From contig NZ_JAHWFK010000023.1 of the NCBI RefSeq assembly GCF_019710575.1, positions 62,001-126,000 of the forward strand: a stretch of 64,000 nucleotides of DNA. The letters are read 5' to 3'. This DNA is from Paractinoplanes polyasparticus (GTDB lineage: Bacteria > Actinomycetota > Actinomycetes > Mycobacteriales > Micromonosporaceae). Of this stretch, positions 44,454 to 52,045 are shown in pieces. The first letter of the stretch is position 1; every line of letters begins with the position of its first letter. Under the pieces are notes generated by a model. The model searched no databases. It saw nothing but the letters and a program-made list of their open reading frames with translations, and was not told the DNA's origin. A program made the position numbers and the translations under genes.

Positions 44454-44930
44454 ATGGCCGGTTTCGGTGATCCGAAGATGGAGACGGTCGACGCGGCCGG
44501 GCTGCGGCTCGGCATCGTCGGCGCGCGCTGGCACTCCGACCTGATCGACCACATGATCGAGCGGGCCCGGGCGGCGGCCGAGGAGTGCGGCGTCACGGAC
44601 GTCGTGGTGGCCCGGGTGGCGGGCTCGGTCGAGCTGCCGGTGGTGGCGCAGGCGCTGGCTCGTACGTGTGACGCCGTCGTCGCCCTGGGCGTGGTGATCA
44701 AGGGCGAGACCGACCACTACTCGTACGTGAACGATTCGGTGACCTCGGGGCTCACCCGGGTCGCGCTCGACGAGCGGACCCCGGTCGGCCACGGCGTGCT
44801 GACCGTACACAGCCTGGGGCAGGCCCGCGACCGGGCCGGCCTGGAGGATTCGGTCGAGGACAAGGGCTGGCAGTCCACGGTGGCCGTGCTCGACGCCGCT
44901 CTGGTGCTGCGCGACCTGGCCAAGGACTGA
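44454..44930 (+). CDS. ribH: 6,7-Dimethyl-8-ribityllumazine synthase
   Basis: 158 residues. It condenses the two RibBA/RibD products. GSVELPVVAQALA and ALGVVIKGETDHYSYVND are the substrate-binding segments; GHGVLTVHSLGQA and QARDRAGLEDS complete the site. The usual VIRGETxHF reads VIKGETDHY, so Arg and Phe are replaced by Lys and Tyr; I expect it to remain active. It has GAGGGGG upstream and ends the rib operon before a strong terminator. Confidence 0.93.
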   Translation: MAGFGDPKMETVDAAGLRLGIVGARWHSDLIDHMIERARAAAEECGVTDVVVARVAGSVELPVVAQALARTCDAVVALGVVIKGETDHYSYVNDSVTSGLTRVALDERTPVGHGVLTVHSLGQARDRAGLEDSVEDKGWQSTVAVLDAALVLRDLAKD

Positions 44931-44932
44931 CA

Positions 44933-44966
44933 GCGCGGTCCGGGCGCCTCGGCGTCCGGACCGCGC
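44933..44966 (+). terminator. Bidirectional hairpin terminator between ribH and a convergent gene
   Basis: Perfect 11-bp stem GCGCGGTCCGG/CCGGACCGCGC with a 12-nt loop, starting 3 nt after the ribH stop and 7 nt before the convergent gene's stop. It lacks long T runs. Confidence 0.75.
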
Positions 44967-44972
44967 CGGTCC

Positions 44973-45362
44973 TCAGTTCTGCAGGCGGACGTTCTGGTTG
45001 ATCGGGGCGGCCCCGGTCACCAGCATGGTGAGCCGGGCCCGGCCGCGTTCGAAGGGCGCCCCGAGGACACTGGCGGTGACCCGGGCGATGTTCAGGATTC
45101 CGCCGTTGCGGCACGAGAACTCGTCGACCACGACCCCGCTCGCGGTGAGGCCGTCGTCGCGGGTCTGGGTGACCGAGACGGTGGCTGTGCCCTCGACGTC
45201 GGCCGGGCAGGTGATGCCGAAGTTGACGTCGACCGCGGCGCCGCGGGCCGCGAGCGTCGTCCCGAACAGCTCGATCTCGGTGGTGGCCGCGGCGCGGGCC
45301 GGTGCGGGGCTCAGCGCGATGAGCAGGACAGCGGCGAGGGCAGTGGCGATCATCTTGCGCAT
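44973..45362 (-). CDS. Small secreted protein, second of a coupled paralogous pair
   Basis: 129 residues. A classical signal peptide (RKMIATALAAVLLIALSPAP, cleavage after ARA near 24) leads to a short all-beta-looking domain with two Cys: FGITCPADVEGTATVSVTQT and DEFSCRNGG. It resembles the upstream neighbour, which has LSATCPAGATIKVVVTVT at the equivalent place, so the two are likely paralogues. Start and upstream stop overlap (TGATG). I do not recognise the family; an Ig-like secreted domain with one disulfide is an inference. Confidence 0.72.
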   Translation of the reverse strand: MRKMIATALAAVLLIALSPAPARAAATTEIELFGTTLAARGAAVDVNFGITCPADVEGTATVSVTQTRDDGLTASGVVVDEFSCRNGGILNIARVTASVLGAPFERGRARLTMLVTGAAPINQNVRLQN

Positions 45363-45781
45363 CAGCTGATCCGAATCGTCTCGTCGAAGGAGATGGTGTC
45401 GCAGCCGGAGTCGTCGCAGACCGTTCGCACGGTGGTCGCCGTGGCCGCGCCGACGATGAAGATCGCGCCGATCGGGTTGTGCTCCACGCGCAGTTCGATC
45501 GGCTGGGCGGTGCCCGCGCAGTCCACCTTCTTCTGACGGGCGCCCTGCGCGATGCGGTTGTCGTTGGCCGCGGTGACGGTGACGACGACCTTGATCGTGG
45601 CGCCGGCCGGGCAGGTGGCGCTGAGCGTCACGACCACCCGCTCGCCCTGCGCCGCGCGGTCGGCGGTGACGACGCGGGTGGTGGACGGCCCGGTGTCGGC
45701 CTGCGCGCCGGGGGCGAGCAGCAGCACCGAGCCGATGATGAGGGCGGTCAGGACGGCGAGAAATGCGGTGAAACGACGCAT
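45362..45781 (-). CDS. Small secreted protein, first of a coupled paralogous pair
   Basis: 139 residues from the ATG at 45781, behind GAGAGGA with 5-nt spacing; a longer frame to 45883 lacks this. Signal peptide RRFTAFLAVLTALIIGSVLL, cleavage near AQA (29). The mature part has VTLSATCPAGATIKVVVTVT, KKVDCAGTAQPIELRVEH, and a second Cys pair VCDDSGCDTISFDE. Four cysteines suggest two disulfides. No known enzyme motif. It is translationally coupled to the paralogue downstream, so the products may act together outside the cell. Confidence 0.74.
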   Translation of the reverse strand: MRRFTAFLAVLTALIIGSVLLLAPGAQADTGPSTTRVVTADRAAQGERVVVTLSATCPAGATIKVVVTVTAANDNRIAQGARQKKVDCAGTAQPIELRVEHNPIGAIFIVGAATATTVRTVCDDSGCDTISFDETIRIS

Positions 45782-45887
45782 AGCGGTCCTCTCAGCGGAG
45801 CATGAGGGCCGCCTCCCCGTGATCGGCGGTTCACCCCCGTGCCCGCCGTTGCACAATGTCATGCGCCCGCAACACCGCGCCATGCTC

Positions 45888-46628
45888 TCAGAGGCGGCCG
45901 GCCTCGATGATGCGGGCCAGGAACTGGCGGGTGCGGGCCTCCACCGGATCGCCGAGCACCTGTTCCGGGGGGCCCTGTTCGAGGACGCGGCCCTTGTCGA
46001 GGAACGCCACCCGGTCGGCCACCTGCCGCGCGAAGCCCATCTCGTGCGTGGCCAGCACCATGGTCATGCCCTCGCCCTTGAGGTCGCGGATCATCGTGAG
46101 CACCTCGCCGACCAGTTCGGGGTCGAGCGCGGAGGTCACCTCGTCCAGCAGCAGCAGGCGCGGGCTGTTGACCAGGGCTCGCACGATCGCCACGCGTTGC
46201 TGCTGGCCGCCCGAGAGCTTGTCGGGGTAGCTGCCCGACTTGTCGGCCAGGCCGACCCGGTTCAGCCACTCCATCGCCTGCTCGCGCGCCGCGGCGGCGG
46301 AGCGCTTGTGCACGCGTACCGGGGCCAGCGTGATGTTGTCGAGCACGGTCATGTGCGGGAACAGGTTGTACGACTGGAAGACCAGGCCGATCTTCTGGCG
46401 GACCGAGTCGGGGTCCACCCGCGGATCGGTGATGTCCGCACCGTCCAGGCGGATCACGCCGTCGTCGATCTCGGCCAGCAGGTTCACGCAGCGCAGCAGC
46501 GTCGACTTGCCCGAACCGGAGGCGCCGATCAGCGCCACCACCTCGTGCTCGCCGACGTCGAGGGTGAGCCCGTCGAGCACCACATTGGCGCCGAACGTCT
46601 TGCGGACGTCCGTGCAGGACAGCACCAT
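45888..46628 (-). CDS. Polar amino-acid ABC transporter, ATP-binding subunit (GlnQ-type)
   Basis: 246 residues. Walker A GASGSGKSTLLR (about 36-47), Q-loop FQSYNLFPHMTVL, signature LSGGQQQRVAIVRAL, Walker B LLLLDEVTSALDP, and H-loop LATHEM. The pattern matches amino-acid importers such as GlnQ/GluA. The signature follows DK. It starts one base after the permease stop. Together with the next two genes it makes a complete importer. Confidence 0.93.
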   Translation of the reverse strand: MVLSCTDVRKTFGANVVLDGLTLDVGEHEVVALIGASGSGKSTLLRCVNLLAEIDDGVIRLDGADITDPRVDPDSVRQKIGLVFQSYNLFPHMTVLDNITLAPVRVHKRSAAAAREQAMEWLNRVGLADKSGSYPDKLSGGQQQRVAIVRALVNSPRLLLLDEVTSALDPELVGEVLTMIRDLKGEGMTMVLATHEMGFARQVADRVAFLDKGRVLEQGPPEQVLGDPVEARTRQFLARIIEAGRL

Positions 46629-46629
46629 C

Positions 46630-47481
46630 TCAGGTCCCCGCGTTCTGCCGTCGGGCCGCCCGGAGCGTCACCCAGTCGGTGATGCCGATCAGCGGCAGGG
46701 CCAGCAGCACGAAAAGCACGCCGGCCACCACGTACGGGGTGAAGTTCGCCGTCTGGGCCACGCCGATCTGTGCCGCCCGGATCGCGTCGATCGGCCCGGC
46801 CAGCGAGATCAGCCCCACGTCCTTCTGCAGGGCGACGGTGTCGTTGAGCAGCGGCGGCGCCACCCGGCGGACCGCCTGGGGCAGCACCACGAAACGCATC
46901 GACTGCCGGTAGGTGAGCCCGAGCGAGCGCGCCGCGGCGATCTGGCTCGGGTGCACCGACTCGATGCCGGCCCGGAACACCTCGGCCAGGTAGGCCCCGT
47001 ACGTGATCACGATGGCCGCCCCGCCGAGCACGGTGACGCTCGGGGTGCCCTGCAGCCGCAGGCCCGGGACGCCGAAGGCCATCAGGTAGATCACGATGAT
47101 CAGCGGCAGACCCCGGAACGAGTACGTGTAGAGGGTGGCGAGCGCCCGGACCGGGAAGAACACCGGACCCCGCAGCGTGCGCAGCACCGCGATGAGCAGG
47201 CCCAGCGCGAGCGCCGCGATCGCGCAGAACACGAGCATGCGGACGTTGAGCCAGAGTCCCTCGAGGATCTCGGGCAGCCACTCGCGGGCGATGCGCGGAT
47301 CGAAGAACGACTGGCGCACCCGGTCCCACCCCGGCGCGCCGGTGACCAGCACGCCCAGCAGCGTGCCGACGATCGCGGTGGAGAGCGCGGCGAGCAGCAC
47401 GGACCGGACCGCCTTCCGGCGGCGGAAAGAGATCCGGTCCTGCTGAACGTCGCTCAAGCGGTAGGGCGGCGTGGGGCTCAC
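46630..47481 (-). CDS. Polar amino-acid ABC transporter, permease subunit
   Basis: 283 residues from the GTG at 47481, overlapping the stop of the binding-protein gene (GTGA). Hydrophobic segments lie at about 28-48, 78-100, 110-140, 150-170, 210-230 and 247-267. The HisM/GlnP-type EAA loop is AARSLGLTYRQSMRFVVLPQ, the docking site for the ATPase. FRGLPLIIVIYLMAFGVPG and GAYLAEVFRAGIESV are typical. A frame extending further upstream is a shadow of the binding protein. Confidence 0.92.
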   Translation of the reverse strand: MSPTPPYRLSDVQQDRISFRRRKAVRSVLLAALSTAIVGTLLGVLVTGAPGWDRVRQSFFDPRIAREWLPEILEGLWLNVRMLVFCAIAALALGLLIAVLRTLRGPVFFPVRALATLYTYSFRGLPLIIVIYLMAFGVPGLRLQGTPSVTVLGGAAIVITYGAYLAEVFRAGIESVHPSQIAAARSLGLTYRQSMRFVVLPQAVRRVAPPLLNDTVALQKDVGLISLAGPIDAIRAAQIGVAQTANFTPYVVAGVLFVLLALPLIGITDWVTLRAARRQNAGT

Positions 47482-48350
47482 TGGAGTTCGGGGGCCCCGC
47501 TGCTGCCGGCCAGCCAGGTCTTCTCCAGTACGGCCAGGGTGCCGTCCTGTCGCAGCTGGTCGACCGCCGTGCTCACACAGCCGGTCAGCGCCGAGCCCTT
47601 GTCGAGCACCAGGCCGAACTGCTCGGGCACGCCCACCTGGGGCAGCTGGCCGACGATGACGCCGTTGTCGAGCTCGGCCCCGGTCATGTAGAACGCGGTC
47701 GGCAGGTCGACCACGATGCCGTCGACGGTGCCGTTGACCAGAGCGGCCTTGGCGTCGTCGTTGTTGTTGAAGACGGACGGCTTGGTGCTCGGCTTGATCA
47801 GGTCGGTGACCGCCTGGTAGCTGGTCGTGCCGACCTGGGCCCCGAGCTTGGCGCTCCGCAGGTCGGCCAGCGACTTGGCGCCCGCGATCTTCGAGCCCTT
47901 GGTGGTGATCACCGTCTGCCGGACCAGGTAGTACGGCGACGAGAAGTCCACGGCGTTGCGCCGTTCGGGGGTGATCGAGAACTGGTTGATGTCGAAGTCG
48001 TAGGCCTTCGGACCGGGCGCGATGGCGTTGTTGAACGTCACAGAGGTCCAGATCACGTTGTCCTGCGAGTATCCCAGACGTTGGGCGACCTGGTACGCGA
48101 CGGCGGACTCGAAGCCTTTGCCGTTCTTCGGGTCGTTGTCGGAATACCACGGCTCGTAGGCCGGCGTGTCGGTGCCGATCGTCAACTTGCCGGCGGTCTT
48201 GGTGGCAAGGGCTCCAGCAGGGCAAACGTCCCCGGAGGCGCTCGCCGAGGCCGCGGGGGAGGCGTTCTCCTCAACGGGCGAGCAGCCCGCGAGGGCGGCG
48301 AGCGCGAGGACGGCGCCGCCGGTGGTGATAAGGGTGAATCGGCTGACCAT
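47478..48350 (-). CDS. Amino-acid ABC transporter substrate-binding lipoprotein
   Basis: 290 residues from the ATG at 48350. Signal peptide FTLITTGGAVLALAALAGCS with lipobox ALAGC, then a Ser/Ala-rich spacer, then a family 3 periplasmic-binding-type domain: LTIGTDTPAYEPWYSD, GFESAVAYQVAQRLGY, FDINQFSITPERRNAVDFSS PYYL-like core, and GTVDGIVVDLPTA. It captures polar amino acids such as glutamate or glutamine (exact ligand unknown). First gene of the importer operon, read from a leaderless-type box at 48358-48363. Confidence 0.92.
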   Translation of the reverse strand: MVSRFTLITTGGAVLALAALAGCSPVEENASPAASASASGDVCPAGALATKTAGKLTIGTDTPAYEPWYSDNDPKNGKGFESAVAYQVAQRLGYSQDNVIWTSVTFNNAIAPGPKAYDFDINQFSITPERRNAVDFSSPYYLVRQTVITTKGSKIAGAKSLADLRSAKLGAQVGTTSYQAVTDLIKPSTKPSVFNNNDDAKAALVNGTVDGIVVDLPTAFYMTGAELDNGVIVGQLPQVGVPEQFGLVLDKGSALTGCVSTAVDQLRQDGTLAVLEKTWLAGSSGAPELQ

Positions 48351-48357
48351 GCCCGGG

Positions 48358-48363
48358 AGCCTA
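48358..48363 (-). promoter_or_regulatory. Candidate -10 box of the amino-acid importer operon
   Basis: TAGGCT on the minus strand, 7 nt, ATG at 48350. Leaderless layout. Confidence 0.5.
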
Positions 48364-48414
48364 GAACACGTCTCACCTGCTGGGGGCGTTCGTCGCCATC
48401 CCGTGACGAGTTGG

Positions 48415-48420
48415 CAAAAT
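48415..48420 (+). promoter_or_regulatory. Candidate -10 box of hisE-hisG
   Basis: CAAAAT, 7 nt, GTG at 48428. Leaderless layout. The box also contains an in-frame ATG (48419) three codons upstream of the likely true start. Confidence 0.45.
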
Positions 48421-48427
48421 GCTCCCC

Positions 48428-48691
48428 GTGAAGACGTTCGAAGAGTTGTTCGCCGAGCTCCAGGCGAAGGCGGCGGAACGAACCCCCGGTTCGTCCACTG
48501 TCGCGGCATTGGAGCGCGGAGTCCACTTCATCGGGAAGAAGGTCGTCGAAGAGGCGGCCGAGTCCTGGATGGCCGCCGAGCACGAGGGCCCCGAGCGGGC
48601 CGCCGAGGAGATCTCCCAGCTGCTCTACCAGGCCCAGGTCCTGATGATCGCGACCGGCCTCGACCTCAAGGACGTCTATCGACATCTGTGA
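48428..48691 (+). CDS. hisE: Phosphoribosyl-ATP pyrophosphatase
   Basis: 87 residues from the GTG at 48428, giving the actinobacterial start MKTFEELFAELQAKA. It hydrolyses PR-ATP to PR-AMP in histidine synthesis. GKKVVEEAAESWMAAEHE and EEISQLLYQAQVLMIA are the MazG-like metal-binding helices (EExxE). hisG follows after 47 nt; the pair carries the first two steps of the pathway. Confidence 0.95.
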   Translation: MKTFEELFAELQAKAAERTPGSSTVAALERGVHFIGKKVVEEAAESWMAAEHEGPERAAEEISQLLYQAQVLMIATGLDLKDVYRHL

Positions 48692-48738
48692 CGTGCTGAC
48701 TCTTTGGTGATCCCCCAGACGAAGGAGCACGTCCTGCC

Positions 48739-49581
48739 ATGCTGCGCATCGCCGTCCCCAACAAGGGGACCCTGTCCCAGCCCGCCTCCCAGATGCTGCG
48801 TGACGCGGGCTACCGCCAGCGCACCGACCCCAAAGACCTGATCTGCCGCGACGAGGCCAACAACGTCGAGTTCTTCTACCTGCGGCCGCGCGACATCGCC
48901 ACGTACGTCGGCTCGGGCGACCTCGACCTCGGCATCACCGGGCGCGACCTGCTGGTCGACTCCGGCGTGCCGGCGTCCGAGGTGCTCGACCTCAACTTCG
49001 GCGGCGCCACCTTCCGCTGGGCCGCACCGTCCGGTTCCATCACGTCGGCCGACGAGATCGGCGGCAAGCGCATCGCCACCGCGTACCCCGGGGTGGTCGA
49101 GCGCTACCTGGCCGAGCACGAGCTCAAGGCCGACGTCGTGCGGCTCGACGGCGCGGTCGAGAACGCGGTGCGGCTCGGCGTGGCCGACCTGATCGCCGAC
49201 GTGGTCGAGACCGGCGCCACACTGCGTCAGGCCGGCCTGGTCACGCTGGGCGAGCCGCTGCTGCGCTCGTCGGCCATCCTGATCGGGCGGGCCGAGCGCG
49301 ACAACGCCGGCGCCGCCCAGCTCGTCCGCCGGCTGCAGGGCGTCCTGGTCGCCCGCAGCTACGTCATGCTGGCCTACGACGTGCGGGCCGATCTGCTCGA
49401 CCAGGCCACCGGCCTGACCCCCGGCATCGAGTCGCCCACGGTCTCGCCGCTGCACCGGGAGGGCTGGGTGGCCGTGCAGGCGATGGTGCCGACGTCCGAC
49501 GTCCACAAGATCATGGACGAGCTCTACGAGCTGGGCGCCCGGGCCATCCTGGTCACCGACATCGCGAACTGCAGACTGTGA
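48739..49581 (+). CDS. hisG: ATP phosphoribosyltransferase (long form)
   Basis: 280 residues. It commits ATP and PRPP to histidine synthesis. LRIAVPNKGTLSQPASQML, GDLDLGITGRDLLVDSG, YPGVVERYLAEHEL and DLIADVVETGATLRQAGL (PRPP loop) mark the catalytic part. The last about 75 residues are the ACT-like regulatory domain (SPTVSPLHREGWVAVQAMVP) that binds histidine, so no HisZ is needed. Ribosome-binding site GAAGGAG. It ends with a GTGA overlap. Confidence 0.96.
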   Translation: MLRIAVPNKGTLSQPASQMLRDAGYRQRTDPKDLICRDEANNVEFFYLRPRDIATYVGSGDLDLGITGRDLLVDSGVPASEVLDLNFGGATFRWAAPSGSITSADEIGGKRIATAYPGVVERYLAEHELKADVVRLDGAVENAVRLGVADLIADVVETGATLRQAGLVTLGEPLLRSSAILIGRAERDNAGAAQLVRRLQGVLVARSYVMLAYDVRADLLDQATGLTPGIESPTVSPLHREGWVAVQAMVPTSDVHKIMDELYELGARAILVTDIANCRL

Positions 49582-50066
49582 GGAGCGTGAAGTCGGCTGT
49601 GAGTACCGTGAAGGCTGTGGATGAGACGACCGTGACCTACCGGCCCCGGAAGATCCGTTGGGTGGCCATTCCGATCGCGGTCGCCGTGGCCGGGCTCTTC
49701 ACCGTGCTGAGCTTCGGCCTCAAGGGGTCGGCCGGGTTCGACAACTCCGGTTCGTTCCAGCGCGGCGACCAGGCCGCCATGATCGGGCTCGGCATCCTGA
49801 TCGGGCTCGGTGTGCTGGCCTTCCTGCGCCCCCGGGTGATCGCCGACGCCGAGCACATCCGCGTGCGCAACGTCGTCGGCGGCTACGACCTGCCCTGGTC
49901 GGTGGTGCGCAAGGTGCGCTTCGACCGGAACTCGCCGTGGGCCCAGCTCGAGCTGCTCGACGACGAGCAGATCTCGGTGCACGCCCTCCAGGCCGTTGAC
50001 AAGGACTACGCCGTCGACGGCGTACGCACCCTGCGCAAGCTGCATGCGGCGGCCGTCGACGCGTGA
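49578..50066 (+). CDS. PH-like domain membrane protein
   Basis: 162 residues from the GTG at 49578, overlapping the hisG stop. Two hydrophobic segments (about 29-48 and 66-83) are followed by a soluble beta-rich part: RPRVIADAEHIRVRNVVGGY, LPWSVVRKVRF and QLELLDDEQISVHAL, the pattern of bacterial PH-like domains (PF10756-type). It is a conserved neighbour of hisG in actinobacteria, role unknown. Likely a membrane protein with its PH domain in the cytoplasm. Confidence 0.85.
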   Translation: MRSVKSAVSTVKAVDETTVTYRPRKIRWVAIPIAVAVAGLFTVLSFGLKGSAGFDNSGSFQRGDQAAMIGLGILIGLGVLAFLRPRVIADAEHIRVRNVVGGYDLPWSVVRKVRFDRNSPWAQLELLDDEQISVHALQAVDKDYAVDGVRTLRKLHAAAVDA

Positions 50067-50401
50067 CAACCCGACCAACCACCCCGCCACCACCCCGGAC
50101 CCGACTGAAGGCTGCAACCTGGTAGAGTTGGCGTCGTCGACCACGCCCTGCTTCACGGCAGGGCGCGAAAGAGGAGCCCGCTGGTTCCCACCCGCCGCCC
50201 TTTACCGAGGGCCGGGTCCGGTCACCTGGGCGCCCGCAAGGGCGTCCGGGGCGCGTCCTCACGGGCGTCGATGACCGGTCGAGCGGGCCCCAGCATGCGC
50301 GAAAGCGCCTGCGGGGCCTTCTGCTTTCCCGGCGCCCGGTTTGTCGAGGGCGCGGGGCCGACCGACATTGGCAGACAAAGTAACCGTTCTGAGGAGGCCC
50401 C
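50067..50401 (+). promoter_or_regulatory. Long structured leader of infC-rpmI-rplT
   Basis: 335 nt without a gene. A TAGAGT -10 box at 50123-50128 predicts a leader of about 265 nt. At least three stable hairpins follow: CGCCCTGC/GCAGGGCG at 50144-50165, an 8-bp stem with GCAA loop at 50228-50247, and a larger stem capped by GCGC-GAAA-GCGC at 50286-50318. Two have GNRA tetraloops. L20 or IF3 autoregulation through the leader is known in other bacteria, so a cis-regulatory RNA is likely here. The ribosome-binding site GAGGAGG is at 50391-50397. Confidence 0.6.
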
Positions 50402-51022
50402 ATCAGCGTCGAACCACGCGTTAACGAACAGATCCGTGCTCGTGAGGTCCGATTGGTCGGCCCTGAGGGTGAGCAGGTGGGCATCGTCCCGCTCGAGCGC
50501 GCCCTGCAGCTGGCCGCGGATGTCGATCTGGATCTGGTCGAGGTTGCTCCCATGGCGCGGCCGCCGGTGTGCAAGCTCATGGACTTCGGCAAGTTCAAGT
50601 ACGAGAGCGCACTGAAGGCACGCGAAGCGCGGCGCAACCAGCAGCAGACCGTCATCAAGGAAATGAAGCTCCGCCCGAAGATCGACCCGCACGACTACGA
50701 GACCAAGAAGGGTCACGTGGTGCGGTTCCTCAAGGCGGGCGACAAGGTCAAGGTGACGATCATGTTCCGCGGTCGCGAGCAGAGCCGCCCCGAGCTGGGT
50801 TTCCGGCTCCTGCGCAGGCTCAGCGAAGAGATCTCGGAGCTGGGATTCGTGGAAGCCAGCCCGAAGCAGGACGGCCGAAACATGATCATGGTGCTGGCCC
50901 CGCATCGGGCGACCAAGGCCGCGGCCGTGGCCGCCGTCGCCGGCGCCGCCAAGCCCGCCCGCGAGCCTCGCGAAGGCGAAGCTCCGGTCGAGGCCGAGAC
51001 TTCCACCACCACCGCAGAATAG
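50402..51022 (+). CDS. infC: Translation initiation factor IF-3, start codon ATC
   Basis: 206 residues from an ATC at 50402. IF-3 checks start codons and prevents subunit joining. The conserved N-terminus EPRVNEQIRAREVRLVGPEG begins at once after it. An in-frame TGA lies at 50390, and no ATG, GTG or TTG occurs between it and 50402. The first standard codon, TTG at 50453, would cut off the conserved beginning. GAGGAGG lies 4 nt before ATC. KLMDFGKFKYESALKAREAR and KVKVTIMFRGREQSRPELG follow, with an Ala/Glu-rich tail. Rare starts (AUU in E. coli) let IF-3 repress its own gene. Confidence 0.93.
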   Translation: MSVEPRVNEQIRAREVRLVGPEGEQVGIVPLERALQLAADVDLDLVEVAPMARPPVCKLMDFGKFKYESALKAREARRNQQQTVIKEMKLRPKIDPHDYETKKGHVVRFLKAGDKVKVTIMFRGREQSRPELGFRLLRRLSEEISELGFVEASPKQDGRNMIMVLAPHRATKAAAVAAVAGAAKPAREPREGEAPVEAETSTTTAE

Positions 51023-51040
51023 ACAGCTTTTCCACACGCA

Positions 51041-51064
51041 TCAGGGGGCCAGTGGGCCCCCTGA
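51041..51064 (+). promoter_or_regulatory. Hairpin between infC and rpmI
   Basis: Perfect 10-bp stem TCAGGGGGCC/GGCCCCCTGA with an AGTG loop, 30 nt before the rpmI start. No T tract, so more likely an mRNA processing or translational control element than a terminator. Confidence 0.6.
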
Positions 51065-51093
51065 CGTGCGGAAAGATCAGAAAGAGGCTCCAA

Positions 51094-51288
51094 GTGCCTA
51101 AGTTCAAGCCCCACACCGGCACCGGCAAGCGGGTGAAGGTCACCGGTAAGGGCAAGATCGTCCGCGAGAAGGCCGGCAAGCGCCACCTCCTCGAGGGCAA
51201 GTCCTCGCACGTCACCCGGCGCATGACCGGCACCGTCGTCATCGCCGAGGCCGACCTTCCGCGAGTCAAGAAGCTTCTCGGCCGCTGA
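51094..51288 (+). CDS. rpmI: 50S ribosomal protein L35
   Basis: 64 residues from the GTG at 51094. The start PKFKPHTGTGKRVKVTGKGK is the L35 signature; AGKRHLLEGKSSHVTRRM follows. Very basic, as expected. AGAGG lies upstream. A longer open frame is a shadow of infC. Confidence 0.97.
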   Translation: MPKFKPHTGTGKRVKVTGKGKIVREKAGKRHLLEGKSSHVTRRMTGTVVIAEADLPRVKKLLGR

Positions 51289-51325
51289 CGCGCGCCACAC
51301 CCGTTCCCCTGTTAGGAGTACCGAA

Positions 51326-51718
51326 ATGGCACGCGTCAAGCGGGCAGTGAACGCCCAGAAGAAGCGTCGCACGTTGCTGGAGACCGCCAGCGGATACCGC
51401 GGTCAGCGCTCCCGCCTTTACCGCAAGGCCAAGGAGCAGATGCTGCACTCGATGCAGTACTCGTACCGGGACCGTCGTGACCGCAAGGGCGACTTCCGCC
51501 AGCTGTGGATCACGCGCATCAACGCGGGCGCCCGGGCCAACGGCCTGACCTACAACCGCCTCATCCAGGGTCTTCGTCTGGCTGAGATCGAGGTCGACCG
51601 GAAGATCCTGGCTGACCTCGCGGTGAACGACGCGGCTGCTTTCGCCGCCATCGTCGAGGTTGCCAAGGCGGCTGTTGCCGCTGAGGGCACGGGTGGCGCC
51701 GCCGCCCAGGCTGCTTAG
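51326..51718 (+). CDS. rplT: 50S ribosomal protein L20
   Basis: 130 residues. ARVKRAVNAQKKRRTLLETA, GYRGQRSRLYRKAKEQML and WITRINAGARANGLTYNRLI are diagnostic. The last 12 residues are Ala/Gly-rich, an extension typical of actinobacterial L20. L20 is the usual autoregulator of this operon. Ribosome-binding site TTAGGAG. Followed by a strong hairpin. Confidence 0.97.
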   Translation: MARVKRAVNAQKKRRTLLETASGYRGQRSRLYRKAKEQMLHSMQYSYRDRRDRKGDFRQLWITRINAGARANGLTYNRLIQGLRLAEIEVDRKILADLAVNDAAAFAAIVEVAKAAVAAEGTGGAAAQAA

Positions 51719-51733
51719 TTCTCGTTTTCTCCT

Positions 51734-51768
51734 GCAGGCGTCTCCCGATCATCTCGGGAGGCGCCTGC
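51734..51768 (+). terminator. Terminator hairpin of infC-rpmI-rplT
   Basis: Inverted repeat 16 nt after rplT: GCAGGCG and CTCCCGA arms pair with TCGGGAG and CGCCTGC around a TCATC loop, with one mismatch. T tract before rather than after, but the stem is very stable. Confidence 0.8.
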
Positions 51769-52045
51769 GGCATTTGAGAACAGCGGATCAAGATCAAATT
51801 CTGGATGTCCCGGCTGGGTGGCGGGTGCGGACCGTCGCTCCCGCGGGGACCGGCGCGGGCTTCGCTGGCCGCTGGCGCGTCCAGAACGCGAAACCCACAC
51901 CGGCGGCGTGCGTGAGTGGTTGCGCTCAAGACCCAAAACCAAAGCCAAACCCGCCCCGGCCCGGACCCAGCCTGGCAGCGCGCCCGGTGGGGCACAGCGC
52001 GACGCCGGCGACGACGGCCTCGGACACGAAGACTTGGATCGGTTG
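51769..52045. other. Gene-free stretch between rplT and the SpoU-type gene
   Basis: A frame is open here in phase with the downstream methyltransferase (from 51818), but its residues are Arg/Pro/Ala-rich and show nothing conserved, so it is taken as non-coding. An A-rich patch (near 51928-51950) lowers GC locally. No clear -10 box was found. Confidence 0.35.

Noticed and set aside
51818..52045. N-terminal extension of the SpoU-type methyltransferase
   Set aside because: In frame but low-complexity Arg/Pro/Ala residues with no family similarity; ATG 52046 gives the usual beginning.
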